Below are positions 34,559-42,922 of a stretch of DNA of 46,332 nucleotides, piece after piece. Positions within the stretch are counted from its first letter, which is position 1. Each line of letters opens with the position of its first letter. The stretch spans positions 1 through 46,332 of the forward strand of contig CANHNJ010000019.1 of assembly GCA_947462105.1 (NCBI GenBank), read 5' to 3'. The stretch comes from Alphaproteobacteria bacterium (GTDB taxonomy: Bacteria > Pseudomonadota > Alphaproteobacteria > Micropepsales > Micropepsaceae). The translations under genes and the position numbers were made by a program. The notes beneath the pieces were generated by a model. The model ran no database searches, was not told the origin of the DNA, and saw nothing but the letters and a program-made list of their open reading frames with translations.

Positions 34559-35181
34559 CCGCCAGCATCCGGCGGAATGCGCAGCACCGGCAGGGTGATC
34601 TTCCAGCGGACGGACGCGATGCGGATCAGCGCGATGATCACGATGCCCGCCGTGCTGGCCGCTTCCGGCCTCAAGCCCAGGAAGCTGAGCAGCAGATAGA
34701 CGCCGATGCCCGCAAGGCAGGCGGTCACATAAAGCTCCGACTGGCGGAAGATCAGCGGCACCTCCGCCACCAGCACATCGCGGATCAGGCCGCCGGCGCA
34801 GCCGGTCAACGCGCCCATGATAATGCAGATGAAGGGCGACAGGCCCGCATCCTGCGCGATGCGCGCGCCGGTAATGCTGAAAAAGGCCAGGCCCAGCGCA
34901 TCGGCATATTGCAGCGCCCGGTCGGGTGGCGCAAAGCGGCGGACCCACAGCCAGGTGATGATCGCCGCCGCCATGGATGCGGCGATGAAGGAGGGATCGG
35001 AAATCCAGAACACCGGATGGCGGTCCATCAGCACGTCGCGCAGCGTGCCGCCGCCTGTCGCCGTGACGATGGCCAGCACCAGCACGCCAATGGGATCGAG
35101 CGCGCGGCGGCCTGCGGCCAGCGCGCCCGACGCCGCAAAGACGGCGACACCGGCGAGGGTGAAGAACTGGACGAGGGTCAT
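34555..35181 (-). CDS. TRIC-type (UPF0126) cation channel protein
   Basis: 208 aa. Seven membrane helices in two repeats of UPF0126 type: TLAGVAVFAASGALAAGRRA, VTATGGGTLRDVLMDRHPVF, then ALGLAFFSITGARIAQDAGL, GALTGCAGGLIRDVLVAEVP. The duplicated GGG(T/L).RD(V)L motifs are the family hallmark; homologous prokaryotic TRIC channels form trimers that pass potassium or sodium. The length is normal. The gene is convergent with the bactofilin pair, overlapping by four bases, and lies between them and tRNA-Thr. Confidence 0.92.
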   Translation of the reverse strand: MTLVQFFTLAGVAVFAASGALAAGRRALDPIGVLVLAIVTATGGGTLRDVLMDRHPVFWISDPSFIAASMAAAIITWLWVRRFAPPDRALQYADALGLAFFSITGARIAQDAGLSPFICIIMGALTGCAGGLIRDVLVAEVPLIFRQSELYVTACLAGIGVYLLLSFLGLRPEAASTAGIVIIALIRIASVRWKITLPVLRIPPDAGG

Positions 35182-35234
35182 GGGACGAGCTTAGCGCGCT
35201 TGTCGTTGCTTTGCCCGCATGGGGGGCAAAGGAA

Positions 35235-35309
35235 TGGTGCCGATGGTGAGAATCGAACTCACGACCTATCCCTTACCAAGGGATTGCGCTACCACTACGC
35301 TACATCGGC
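35235..35309 (-). tRNA. tRNA-Thr (anticodon GGT)
   Basis: Minus strand, 75 nt with encoded CCA. Acceptor GCCGATG pairs with CATCGGC (discriminator A), D arm AGCGTAGTGGTAGCGC, anticodon arm TCCCTTGGTAAGGGA with loop TTGGTAA (GGT), T arm GTGAGTTCGATTCTCAC. A clean cloverleaf. Confidence 0.96.
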
Positions 35310-35436
35310 CCGGTGGTATTTCGGGACCATACGGCCCCAACCCTTAACCGCCTCTTGGCATCCAAGATTGGTGAAGGGAGCGCTGCTATAACCGAAGGAT
35401 TCGCGTAAGGAAAGCCGCGATTTGCGGCATATTCAC

Positions 35437-35583
35437 ATGGCCCGATCCGATCCCGACAAGCTGGCCCAGGCCCTGCGGGCCAACCTGCGCCGCCGCAAAG
35501 CCGCCCCGCCGCCCGTACCCCCGTCAGAGGCCCCGGAAAGCCCGGAATCGTTCCCCAAAAAGCCCCCGGACGGGCAGGGCTGA
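35437..35583 (+). CDS. 48-aa conserved small protein upstream of murA
   Basis: ATG 35437 to TGA 35583. The sequence begins MARSDPDKLAQALRANLRRR and continues with a Pro-rich tail (KAAPPPVPPSEAPESPESFP). The start resembles the MARSEPDKLAKALRENLKRRK type of short protein seen before murA in other alphaproteobacteria; this is from memory, not a search. It is basic and probably disordered after the first helix. 52 bases separate it from murA. Function unknown. Confidence 0.75.
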   Translation: MARSDPDKLAQALRANLRRRKAAPPPVPPSEAPESPESFPKKPPDGQG

Positions 35584-35635
35584 CGGTCCGCTTTTCCGGG
35601 TGTTCCGGCCCGGGCAGGCAGGCTAAAACCTGTTC

Positions 35636-36916
35636 ATGGACAGAATACGAATCCGCGGCGGATGCCGCCTGAAGGGTGAAATCCCGATCAGCGGCGCCAA
35701 GAACGCCGCCCTCAAGCTGATGGCGGCGTCGCTGCTGACAGCGCAGCCCCTGACGCTGACCCATGTGCCGCGCCTGGCCGATGTCCGCGCCATGGCCGAA
35801 CTGCTGCGCAGCTTCGGCGTCGGCGTCACCATCTCGCTGGGCGGCGGTATCGCCGATGGCGACACCATGACCCTGAATGCGGGCACGATTACTTCGACCT
35901 TCGCCTCCTACGACATGGTGCGGAAGATGCGCGCCAGCTTCCAGGTGCTGGGGCCGCTGCTGGCCCGCATCGGTGAGGCCAAGGTCTCGCTGCCCGGTGG
36001 CTGCGCCATCGGCGCGCGCCCGGTGGAACTGCATCTCGATGCGCTGAAGGCTATGGGTGCCGATGTCTGGCTGGAAGACGGCTATGTCGTCACCCAGGCG
36101 CCGGGCGGCCTCAAGGGCACGACCATCAGCTTCCCCTTCGTCTCGGTGGGCGCAACCGAAACCGCGCTGACGGCGGCGACACTGGCCAAGGGCACGACCC
36201 GCATCATCAACGCGGCGCGCGAGCCCGAAGTGGTCGATCTCTGCCGCTGCTTGGTGGCGATGGGCGCCAAGATCGACGGCATCGGCACCGGCGAGCTGGT
36301 GATCGAAGGCGTGCACGAACTGAAAGGCACGACGCATCAGGTGATGCCGGACCGTATCGAGGCCGGCACCTATGCCATCGCCGCCGTGATCGCGGGCGGC
36401 GAGGTCGAGCTGGTGGGCGCCAACCGCGAGCACATCGCGGCGCTGCTGGCGCTGCTGGAAAAGAGCGGCGCGACGGTCAGCGATACGCCCCGGGGCATCA
36501 AGGTGGCGATGAACGGTGCCCGCATCGTGGCGCAGGATGTCACCACCGCGCCTTATCCGGGCTTTCCCACCGACCTGCAGGCCCAGATCATGGCGCTGAT
36601 GGTGGTGGCCGATGGTTCCTCGGTGGTACGCGAGAAGATCTTCGAGAACCGCTTCATGCATGTGCCGGAACTGGCGCGCATGGGCGCGCAGATCCGTGTC
36701 GAGGGCGATACCGCCATCGTCAAGGGCGTGGAGAAATTGCGCGGCGCGCAAGTGATGGCGACCGATTTGCGCGCCTCCAGCAGTTTGATCCTGGCGGGCC
36801 TGGTGGCCGAGGGCGAAACCTCGATTGGCCGCGTCTATCATCTGGATCGCGGCTTCGACCGGCTGGAAGAAAAGCTCTCCCGGGTCGGTGCCGACATAGC
36901 GCGGATTCCGGAATGA
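35636..36916 (+). CDS. murA: UDP-N-acetylglucosamine 1-carboxyvinyltransferase
   Basis: 426 aa. MurA carries out the first committed step of peptidoglycan synthesis: it adds enolpyruvate from PEP to UDP-GlcNAc. Seen: start [20 protein letters not shown] with the [14 protein letters not shown] segment (K/N of the active site), and [20 protein letters not shown] with catalytic cysteine C123, so classic fosfomycin sensitivity is expected. The EPSP-like two-domain fold length is normal. It is first of a run with overlapping stop/start codons: murA, DUF2948, hisD, UPF0262, phosphatase. Confidence 0.98.
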   Translation: MDRIRIRGGCRLKGEIPISGAKNAALKLMAASLLTAQPLTLTHVPRLADVRAMAELLRSFGVGVTISLGGGIADGDTMTLNAGTITSTFASYDMVRKMRASFQVLGPLLARIGEAKVSLPGGCAIGARPVELHLDALKAMGADVWLEDGYVVTQAPGGLKGTTISFPFVSVGATETALTAATLAKGTTRIINAAREPEVVDLCRCLVAMGAKIDGIGTGELVIEGVHELKGTTHQVMPDRIEAGTYAIAAVIAGGEVELVGANREHIAALLALLEKSGATVSDTPRGIKVAMNGARIVAQDVTTAPYPGFPTDLQAQIMALMVVADGSSVVREKIFENRFMHVPELARMGAQIRVEGDTAIVKGVEKLRGAQVMATDLRASSSLILAGLVAEGETSIGRVYHLDRGFDRLEEKLSRVGADIARIPE

Positions 36917-37332
36917 CGAAGCTGGCTGCCCAGGATGCCGAGGATCTGACTATCCTGTCGGCGCGGCTGCAGGATGCTGTCGCCAAGCTGGGCGATTTCG
37001 CCTTTCTGCCGAAACAGCGGCGGTTTGCGGGCGTGGTCAATCGCCTGCAATGGGAAAGCGGCGGCAAGACGCGCGTGCGCGCCGGGCTGCATTTCGACGG
37101 CGTGCTGGCGGTGCAGACGCAGAACGTCAAGCTGGGCGCGAAGGCGGCCGTGGTTTCCATCCTGGCGCTGGGCTTCACGCCCAAGGCGGTGGACGATCCG
37201 GCGGGCGTGATCGAGATCGTGCTGGCGGGCGGCGGTGCCATCCGCCTGGAGGTCGAGTGCATCGACGCCGTGCTGGACGATCTGACCCAGCCCTGGGCCG
37301 CGATTGCCACGCCCGATCATGGTGGTGCGTGA
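36913..37332 (+). CDS. DUF2948 family protein
   Basis: 139 aa, starting inside the murA stop (ATGA overlap). The family hallmarks are [40 protein letters not shown] and [20 protein letters not shown]. It is a cytosolic alphaproteobacterial protein with no established role. Its place between murA and hisD is conserved. The stop codon overlaps the hisD start (TGATG). Confidence 0.92.
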   Translation: MTKLAAQDAEDLTILSARLQDAVAKLGDFAFLPKQRRFAGVVNRLQWESGGKTRVRAGLHFDGVLAVQTQNVKLGAKAAVVSILALGFTPKAVDDPAGVIEIVLAGGGAIRLEVECIDAVLDDLTQPWAAIATPDHGGA

Positions 37333-38630
37333 TGGCGCGCCGTCTGAACACGTGCGATGCCAGCTTCGCGCAGGATTTCGAAAATCTGCTGTTCGCCAAG
37401 CGCGAGGTCGAGGAAGACGTCGCCGCCGGGGCGCGCGCCATCATCGCCGATGTGCGTAAGCGCGGCGATGCGGCGCTGGTGGAACTGACCAACAAATATG
37501 ACCACGCCGGTGTCACGGTCGAAACCCTGCGCCTGACCGCCGACGAGATCGGCGCTTCGGTGACGCAGGTGACGGCCGAAAGGCTGGGCGCGATCGAGAC
37601 TGCCGCCACCCGCATCGAAGCCTATCATCGCCGGCAACTGCCCGCCGGCGAACGCTTCACCGATGAGACGGGTGCCGAGCTGGGCTGGCGCTGGACCAGC
37701 GTCGACAGTGTCGGCCTGTATGTGCCGGGCGGCACGGCGGCCTACCCGTCCTCGGTGCTGATGAACGCCATCCCGGCCAAGGTCGCAGGCGTCAAGCGCA
37801 TCGTGATTGTAACGCCCGCCACCGGCGGCAAGATCAATCCGCTGGTGCTGGCGGCGGCGCGTCGCGGCGGCGTCTCGGAAATCTATCGCATCGGCGGGGC
37901 GCAGGCGGTGGCGGCGCTGGCCTATGGCACGGCGACGATTGCGCCGGTGGACAAGATTGTCGGCCCCGGCAACGCCTGGGTCGCGGCGGCCAAGCGCGAG
38001 GTCTTCGGCCAGGTCGGCATCGATTCCATTGCCGGGCCGTCGGAAATCCTGGTCATCGCCGACAACCAGAACGATCCGGAATGGATCGCCGCCGACCTGC
38101 TGAGCCAGGCTGAACACGACGCGTCGTCGCAATCGATCCTGATCACCGACGACGCCGCCTTTGCCGACAAGGTCGCGGCGGCGGCGCAGCGCCAGATCGC
38201 CATCCTGCCGCGCCAGGAGATCGCCGCGAAAAGCTGGGGCGATTATGGCGGCATCATCGTGGTGGACCGGCTGGCCGAAGCGGCCGCGCTGTCCGACCGT
38301 TTCGCGCCCGAGCATCTGGAGCTGGCGGTGGCCGATCCCGAAGGCCTGCTGGCGCTGGTGCGCCATGCCGGCGCCATCTTCCTGGGGCGGCACACGCCCG
38401 AAGCGATGGGCGATTACATCGCCGGGCCCAACCATGTGCTGCCGACCTCGCGCACGGCGCGCTTCTCGTCGGGCCTGTCGGTGCTGGATTTCATGAAGCG
38501 CACCACCATCCTGTCGCTGCCGCCAAAGGCGATGGCGCAGCTTGGCCCCGAAGCCATCGCCCTGGCCGAAGCCGAGGGGCTGGAAGCGCATGCCCGTTCC
38601 ATCTCCGCCCGCCTGAACAGAAAAGAATGA
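37332..38630 (+). CDS. hisD: Histidinol dehydrogenase
   Basis: 432 aa from ATG 37332 (TGATG overlap with the gene before). HisD oxidises L-histidinol to histidine in two NAD-dependent steps with a zinc ion. Seen: [71 protein letters not shown], zinc region [16 protein letters not shown], and [16 protein letters not shown] with the catalytic histidine area, ending at the [13 protein letters not shown]-like segment. The length is normal. It is separated from other his genes and sits in the murA operon, as in many alphaproteobacteria. Confidence 0.97.
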   Translation: MARRLNTCDASFAQDFENLLFAKREVEEDVAAGARAIIADVRKRGDAALVELTNKYDHAGVTVETLRLTADEIGASVTQVTAERLGAIETAATRIEAYHRRQLPAGERFTDETGAELGWRWTSVDSVGLYVPGGTAAYPSSVLMNAIPAKVAGVKRIVIVTPATGGKINPLVLAAARRGGVSEIYRIGGAQAVAALAYGTATIAPVDKIVGPGNAWVAAAKREVFGQVGIDSIAGPSEILVIADNQNDPEWIAADLLSQAEHDASSQSILITDDAAFADKVAAAAQRQIAILPRQEIAAKSWGDYGGIIVVDRLAEAAALSDRFAPEHLELAVADPEGLLALVRHAGAIFLGRHTPEAMGDYIAGPNHVLPTSRTARFSSGLSVLDFMKRTTILSLPPKAMAQLGPEAIALAEAEGLEAHARSISARLNRKE

Positions 38631-39091
38631 ATTTCCACCTCAGCGCCATCACGCTTGATGAGGCCAGCGTCGTCGTACGCAGCCCGGCCATCGAGCAGGA
38701 GCGCGAGGTGGCAATCCTGGACCTGCTCGACGCCAACAGTTTTCGCCTCGAAGGGTCCGAGGCCGGGCCTTACGAACTCAGGCTGGGCATCGCCGAAGGC
38801 CGCCTGGTGTTCGACATCCGCCGCGCCGGTGAAGCGTCCAGCCGGGTGCAGATCGCGCTGGCGCCGCTGCGCGCCGTGATCCGCGATTACTGGACGGTGT
38901 GCGAGAATTTCTATCACGCGATCCGCACCCCCTCGCCCCAGCATGTGGAATCGCTGGATGTAGGCCGCCGCGCCCTGCATGACGAAGGCGCCAACGAATT
39001 GCGCCAGCGGCTGGAAGGCAAGATCGAAACCGACTTCGACACCGCCCGCCGTCTTTTCACCCTGATCTGCGTGCTACAGCTGCGGGTGTGA
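38627..39091 (+). CDS. UPF0262 family protein
   Basis: 154 aa, overlapping hisD by ATGA. Family segments: HLSAITLDEASVVVRSPAIE, EREVAILDLLDANSFRLEG, GPYELRLGIAEGRLVFDIRR, then LAPLRAVIRDYWTVCENFYH and VESLDVGRRALHDEGANELR. It is a small cytosolic alphaproteobacterial family of unknown function, conserved between hisD and the phosphatase gene. Confidence 0.93.
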   Translation: MNFHLSAITLDEASVVVRSPAIEQEREVAILDLLDANSFRLEGSEAGPYELRLGIAEGRLVFDIRRAGEASSRVQIALAPLRAVIRDYWTVCENFYHAIRTPSPQHVESLDVGRRALHDEGANELRQRLEGKIETDFDTARRLFTLICVLQLRV

Positions 39092-39504
39092 TGATGAAGG
39101 CGCCCGTCCTGTTCCTTTGCAACCGCAACGCCATCCGTTCGCCGATGGCGGCCGCCCTGCTGGGGGAACTGGGCGTGGCGGCGGAATCGGCGGGGGTTTC
39201 GCCGGGTGAGCCCGATCCCCTGTCCGGCGTGGCGCTGGGCGAGGTCGGCCTCGCCATCGGCGCGCCCCCGCGCAATGTGGACGCCGTGAAGCTGGGCCGT
39301 TTTGGGCTGATCGTGGCGCTGTCGCCCCAGGCGCAGCACCGCGCCCTGGAGATGACCCGCAACACCGGCACGCCGGTGGAATATTGGCAGGTTGCCGACC
39401 CCAGCCTGGTCGATGGCAGCCGGGAACAACGGCTTGCCGCCTACCGGGCCGTGCGCGACGAGCTGTTGAAAAAACTCAAACAGCGCTTCAAAACAGGGGT
39501 TTAG
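39091..39504 (+). CDS. Low-molecular-weight phosphatase family protein
   Basis: About 137 aa. ATG 39091 overlaps the UPF0262 stop (TGATG); ATG 39094 is equally possible. The P-loop [20 protein letters not shown] matches C-x5-R-S of LMW protein tyrosine phosphatases and arsenate reductases. A late aspartate loop candidate is [12 protein letters not shown], the expected DP acid. So catalytic residues are likely complete. The natural substrate is unknown. It is the last overlapping gene before infA. Confidence 0.88.
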   Translation: MMKAPVLFLCNRNAIRSPMAAALLGELGVAAESAGVSPGEPDPLSGVALGEVGLAIGAPPRNVDAVKLGRFGLIVALSPQAQHRALEMTRNTGTPVEYWQVADPSLVDGSREQRLAAYRAVRDELLKKLKQRFKTGV

Positions 39505-39587
39505 CCGGGAATTGGCCGCACAAAGCCTTGCTTTTTGGCCTTTTCTTGGACATACCTCCGCCCCTTAACCCCATTTCACGAGGATCA

Positions 39588-39809
39588 ATGGCCAAGGAAG
39601 AACAGCTGGAATTCGAGGGCATCGTCGACGAACTGCTGCCCAACGCGACATTCCGGGTCAAGCTGATCGCCAACGGCCATGTCATCATCGCCCATACCGC
39701 GGGCAAGATGCGCAAGAACCGCATCCGCGTTCTGACTGGCGACAAGGTGATGGTCGAAATGTCTCCGTACGATCTGACCAAGGGCCGCATCAATTACCGC
39801 TTCCGTTAA
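39588..39809 (+). CDS. infA: Translation initiation factor IF-1
   Basis: 73 aa from ATG 39588 (GAGG upstream). A single S1/OB domain: [60 protein letters not shown] and [11 protein letters not shown]-1 covers the ribosomal A site in initiation. The length matches exactly. Confidence 0.98.
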   Translation: MAKEEQLEFEGIVDELLPNATFRVKLIANGHVIIAHTAGKMRKNRIRVLTGDKVMVEMSPYDLTKGRINYRFR

Positions 39810-39819
39810 GCCGACGCTG

Positions 39820-40401
39820 GTGCTGGCCTCCGCCAGCCCACGCCGCCTGGCGCTGCTGGCGCAGGCGGGCATCGTGCCCGACGCGGTTCTTGCCACCGAC
39901 ATTGACGAAACACCGAAGAAGGCCGAGCTGCCGCGCCTCCATGCGCTGCGGCTGGCCAGCGAAAAGGCGCGTGCGGCGGCCGCCAGCTACACCGATGGCA
40001 ACGCTTTTATACTGGCCGCCGACACGGTGGTGGCCTGTGGCCGCCGTATCCTGCCCAAGGCGCAAACGCCGGAGCAGGTCCGCGAATGCCTGACGCTGCT
40101 GTCGGGCCGCCGCCACCAGGTGCTGACCGCCATCGCCATCGTTACGCCGGGCGGCAGGCTGGTGACAAAGGCCGCCATGACGCGGGTTTCGTTTCGCCGT
40201 CTTTCTGCTGACGAGATCGCGTCCTATGTCGCGGGCGGCGAAGGCGTGGGCAAGGCGGGCGGCTATGCCATCCAGGGCCGTGCCGAGATTTTCGTGAAAG
40301 AGATCGGCGGCGCCTGGTCCACCGTGGTCGGCCTGCCGCTGGGCCTGACCGTGGGGCTGCTGGAAGGGCTGGGCTGGCTGCAGGGAAACCCGCATGGCTA
40401 A
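39820..40401 (+). CDS. maf: Maf-family nucleotide pyrophosphatase
   Basis: 193 aa from GTG 39820. The start is uncertain: the frame is open upstream through [17 protein letters not shown], but no normal start codon is seen there. Maf hydrolyses modified or canonical nucleoside triphosphates. Seen: [17 protein letters not shown], the acidic region [34 protein letters not shown] and a [16 protein letters not shown] end, all family signatures. It overlaps yacG by eight bases. infA-maf-yacG order is conserved in alphaproteobacteria. Confidence 0.95.
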   Translation: MLASASPRRLALLAQAGIVPDAVLATDIDETPKKAELPRLHALRLASEKARAAAASYTDGNAFILAADTVVACGRRILPKAQTPEQVRECLTLLSGRRHQVLTAIAIVTPGGRLVTKAAMTRVSFRRLSADEIASYVAGGEGVGKAGGYAIQGRAEIFVKEIGGAWSTVVGLPLGLTVGLLEGLGWLQGNPHG

Positions 40402-40573
40402 GTGCGCCGAATGCGGCAAGCCGGGCGATCCCCGCTTCGCGCCTTTCTGTTCCGCCCGCTGCCAGCAGATCGACCTGGGCCGCTGGCTGAAGGGTGATTA
40501 CGTCATCCCCGGCACCAAGTCCGAGACGGACGGTTCGGCCGTGCCCCGGACAGGGGATGACGACGCCGAATAG
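40394..40573 (+). CDS. yacG: YacG, small zinc-binding DNA gyrase inhibitor
   Basis: 59 aa from ATG 40394, overlapping the maf 3' end. Four zinc cysteines: MAKCAECGK (C4, C7) and [15 protein letters not shown] (C19, C23). The middle [13 protein letters not shown] and GDYVIPG are the YacG signature. The E. coli homologue binds GyrB and blocks DNA binding. The tail ([18 protein letters not shown]) is acidic. It is missing from simple ORF scans because of its size. Confidence 0.93.
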   Translation: MAKCAECGKPGDPRFAPFCSARCQQIDLGRWLKGDYVIPGTKSETDGSAVPRTGDDDAE

Positions 40574-40585
40574 GCCTGCAAAGCC

Positions 40586-40684
40586 ATGCACTTAGCCTGG
40601 CCCGCGCCCGATCCTGACGGGGACGCCTTTTACTGGACAGAAAAGGGGCCATCCCCTAAGAAGCCGGTCCCTGCGCGCCGTTGA
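40586..40684 (+). CDS. Possible 32-aa peptide between yacG and tRNA-Phe
   Basis: ATG 40586 to TGA 40684 reads MHLAWPAPDPDGDAFYWTEK then GPSPKKPVPARR. No ribosome site is visible at a normal distance. Base and codon use look like coding sequence here, and the C-terminus is basic. No family recognised. It may be chance in a GC-rich gap. Confidence 0.25.
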   Translation: MHLAWPAPDPDGDAFYWTEKGPSPKKPVPARR

Positions 40685-40705
40685 TCCGACTGGCGCGCAA
40701 CATGG

Positions 40706-40781
<76 letters not shown>

Positions 40782-41270
40782 TCCTTCCTACTGAAATCGC
40801 TGAACGAATTTTTGATCGCGTTATACGCGTGGACGCAGATGTCGGGATTTTGGGTTTTGAGAGGTGTTGGCTGCATCTTGTCGCGACCGGATTTCGGCGC
40901 GAATTTTGACCCCATCGCTCCCCCCCCATCCACTTGGGGTGGCCAATGTCCAAGGGGCTTATTTCCTAAACATTTTCTGCGACGTCAACGGAGGCTTACT
41001 TACTGTTCGTGGGCCCCCTCTCTGTCTCCGCAAAGTGGCGGCAAAGCACTCCGCAGTCTGAACTACATCTTCACTTGCAACGAAGTGACGCGGCATTTCC
41101 CGCTGATCAACGATCTGCCAATGCGACGCGCACACCATGAGGCAGGAAGTTTTCCGCCGGAAAAAAAGATGTCCTTCACGGAAGCCTGGGGGCTCGCAAA
41201 CGACTTCTTTTCTTTTGCGGAATCCAAGCCTAGCCTTATTGGATAAAGAAAAATCAAAGGAGGACCCGTC
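40782..41270. other. Gene-poor region with IS-like debris after tRNA-Phe
   Basis: 489 bases without a convincing gene. Base use is less GC-rich than in the operon before it. On the minus strand near 40892-40916 a GGGGTCAAAATTCGCGCCGA stretch resembles the repeated ends of IS21-family insertion sequences; this is from memory, not a search. Near 40917-40935 there are C runs and a short GGGGTGG / CCACCCC-type match. From 41121 a peptide frame (MRRAHHEAGSFPPEKKMSFT, then EAWGLANDFFSFAESKPSLI and a stop at 41246) is open but has no family I know. A ribosome site for the cupin gene lies at its end. Confidence 0.4.
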
Positions 41271-41780
41271 ATGCGCAGAACTCTCATGCTCGCCGCGCTC
41301 GCCCTTGGAAGCAGCACGCTCTTGGTCCAGGCACAAACGCCGGCCGCTCCAGCGGCTCCCGCAGCTCCCACGCCGCTGCATTCCCGGGCGCCGCTCGGTT
41401 ACCAGCACTATACCAAGGCCGAACTCGACAAGCTGATGTTCCGGCCGGGCCTCACCCGTTCCTATGTCACCACCGATCACGAGAATTTCGACGTCGAGTA
41501 CGTCGATCGCGGCCTGATTGAGAATTATATCGAGAACCATGTTCATTGGCTGGACCTCGTGACCGTTCTGGAAGGCGAAGGCACGCTCAGCTATGGCGGC
41601 ACTGCTGTGAACCCCAACATGGCCAATCCGGCCGAGCCGCGCGGCACCACCATGACCGGGGCCACGACTATCCCGCTACGTCCCGGCGACTATGTCCTGA
41701 TCCCGGCCGGCATGTGGCATATCTTCTCCGGCACAGCCACCCGCAACTTGCGCTACGTCATCTTCAAGCAGCGCGAATAA
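41271..41780 (+). CDS. Secreted cupin-domain protein
   Basis: 169 aa, with AAAGGAGG before ATG 41271. Signal peptide MRRTLMLAALALGSSTLLVQ to AQA, then an Ala/Pro spacer (TPAAPAAPAAPTPLHSRAPL). The cupin beta-barrel is seen in NHVHWLDLVTVLEGEGTLSY, then IPLRPGDYVLIPAGMWHIFS. The usual metal motif G(X)5HXH(X)3,4E(X)6G is only partly kept (HVHW and GMWHIF give three histidines). It may be a periplasmic metal-binding or sugar-isomerising cupin. It is first in a set of exported proteins with an amidohydrolase, a sugar dehydrogenase and a ThuA-like protein. Confidence 0.82.
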   Translation: MRRTLMLAALALGSSTLLVQAQTPAAPAAPAAPTPLHSRAPLGYQHYTKAELDKLMFRPGLTRSYVTTDHENFDVEYVDRGLIENYIENHVHWLDLVTVLEGEGTLSYGGTAVNPNMANPAEPRGTTMTGATTIPLRPGDYVLIPAGMWHIFSGTATRNLRYVIFKQRE

Positions 41781-41803
41781 GGTTCAAAGCGGGTGCAAGT
41801 CAT

Positions 41804-41831
41804 CCGGTGCGTTTCGGCGAAATGCCACCGG
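41804..41831. other. Imperfect hairpin between the cupin and amidohydrolase genes
   Basis: CCGGTG (41804-41809) pairs with CACCGG (41826-41831), with a nested TTTC/GAAA pair inside. There is no T tract, so it is not a standard terminator. It may shape or slow transcription between the genes. The rest of 41781-41987 shows nothing clear apart from an AGGAGG ribosome site before 41988. Confidence 0.4.
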
Positions 41832-41987
41832 AACGCGCATGGCGATTGATGGAGGGGGGCATGTATCGCGCTGTATTTGCAGGTAGCCAGCCAACCCTTG
41901 CCAATAGGGTAAGCCACGCGACATGCTTGCGTCTCTCATAATGTTTCATCTCCGCCCTATCATCGGGCAAGAGACAGGAGGTCCGGC

Positions 41988-42911
41988 ATGATGTTCAAAC
42001 GGCGTGCGGTTCTTGGCGGCCTGGCCGTACTTCCTTTTGCTCAGACGGCCTTCGCCCTACTGGCCAAGCCCAGCTTCGCGGTGCCCAACGGCGCCTGCGA
42101 CTGCCACCATCACATATATGATACACGCTGGACCTATGCCAAGGAGGCCGTGCTGCGGCCGCCGCCGGCCACGGTCGCCGATTATCGCGCCTATCAGAAA
42201 AAGCTGGGCACCAGCCGCAGCGTCATCGTCACCCCATCCAGCTATCGCTTCAACAACATGCCCACGGAAGACGCCCTCAAGCAAATGGGCGATCGTTCCC
42301 GCGGCGTCGCGGTGGTGCCGCACGACGTCGCCGAAGCAGAGCTGCGCCGGCTCCACGCCGCTGGATTCCGCGGCGTCCGAGTCCAGACGGCCGCCGGCAA
42401 TCCCCACACTGTGGCGGCGCTCGTGCCGCTGGCCAAGCGTATCGCGCCGCTGGGCTGGCACATCCAGCTCAACCTGTCTCCCGCCGAATATGCAGCCCAG
42501 GAAAAAGTACTGCTGGGTCTGCCGGTGACGTTGATCGTGGATCACATGGCGAATATCCCGGGGCAGGAGGGCGTCAAGTCGCCTGCTTACACGACCGTGC
42601 GCCGCATTCTCGATGCCCGTCGCGGCTATGTGAAGGTTTCGGCTCCCAACACCCTTTCGCAGAGCGGGCCCCCGGGCTATGCCGACCGCAGCGCCATCGC
42701 CCGCGCCCTGATCGCGGCCGCGCCTGATCGCTGCCTCTGGGGTTCCAACTGGTCCTTTCCCTCCGACAATCCTAAGCCCGATCCCGTTCTGATGCTCGAT
42801 ATCCTGGGCAAATGGGTGCCCGACGCCAATCTGCGCCACCGTATCCTGGTCGAGAATCCCGAGCGGGCCTACGGCTTCGATCCGGCCAAGCGTCCCGCTC
42901 CGCCCGTCTGA
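41988..42911 (+). CDS. Exported amidohydrolase-2 family protein (COG3618-like)
   Basis: 307 aa, with AGGAGG upstream. Tat-like signal MMFKRRAVLGGLAVLPFAQT to AFA. TIM-barrel hydrolase of the 2-pyrone-4,6-dicarboxylate lactonase/sugar-lactonase type: CDCHHHIYDT (H40-H42) is the metal or substrate loop, GFRGVRVQTAAGN, IVDHMANIPG, and LWGSNWSFPSDNP at the C-terminus. In the family the last motif is usually WGSDWPH with a catalytic Asp; here it is Asn (N254) and the next His is absent. It may hydrolyse sugar lactones made by the neighbouring dehydrogenase. Predicted periplasmic. Confidence 0.85.
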   Translation: MMFKRRAVLGGLAVLPFAQTAFALLAKPSFAVPNGACDCHHHIYDTRWTYAKEAVLRPPPATVADYRAYQKKLGTSRSVIVTPSSYRFNNMPTEDALKQMGDRSRGVAVVPHDVAEAELRRLHAAGFRGVRVQTAAGNPHTVAALVPLAKRIAPLGWHIQLNLSPAEYAAQEKVLLGLPVTLIVDHMANIPGQEGVKSPAYTTVRRILDARRGYVKVSAPNTLSQSGPPGYADRSAIARALIAAAPDRCLWGSNWSFPSDNPKPDPVLMLDILGKWVPDANLRHRILVENPERAYGFDPAKRPAPPV

Positions 42912-42922
42912 GAGACAAGCTC

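Noticed and set aside
35300-36841. 513-aa minus-strand frame
   Set aside because: Opposite murA and through the 48-aa gene; no domain.
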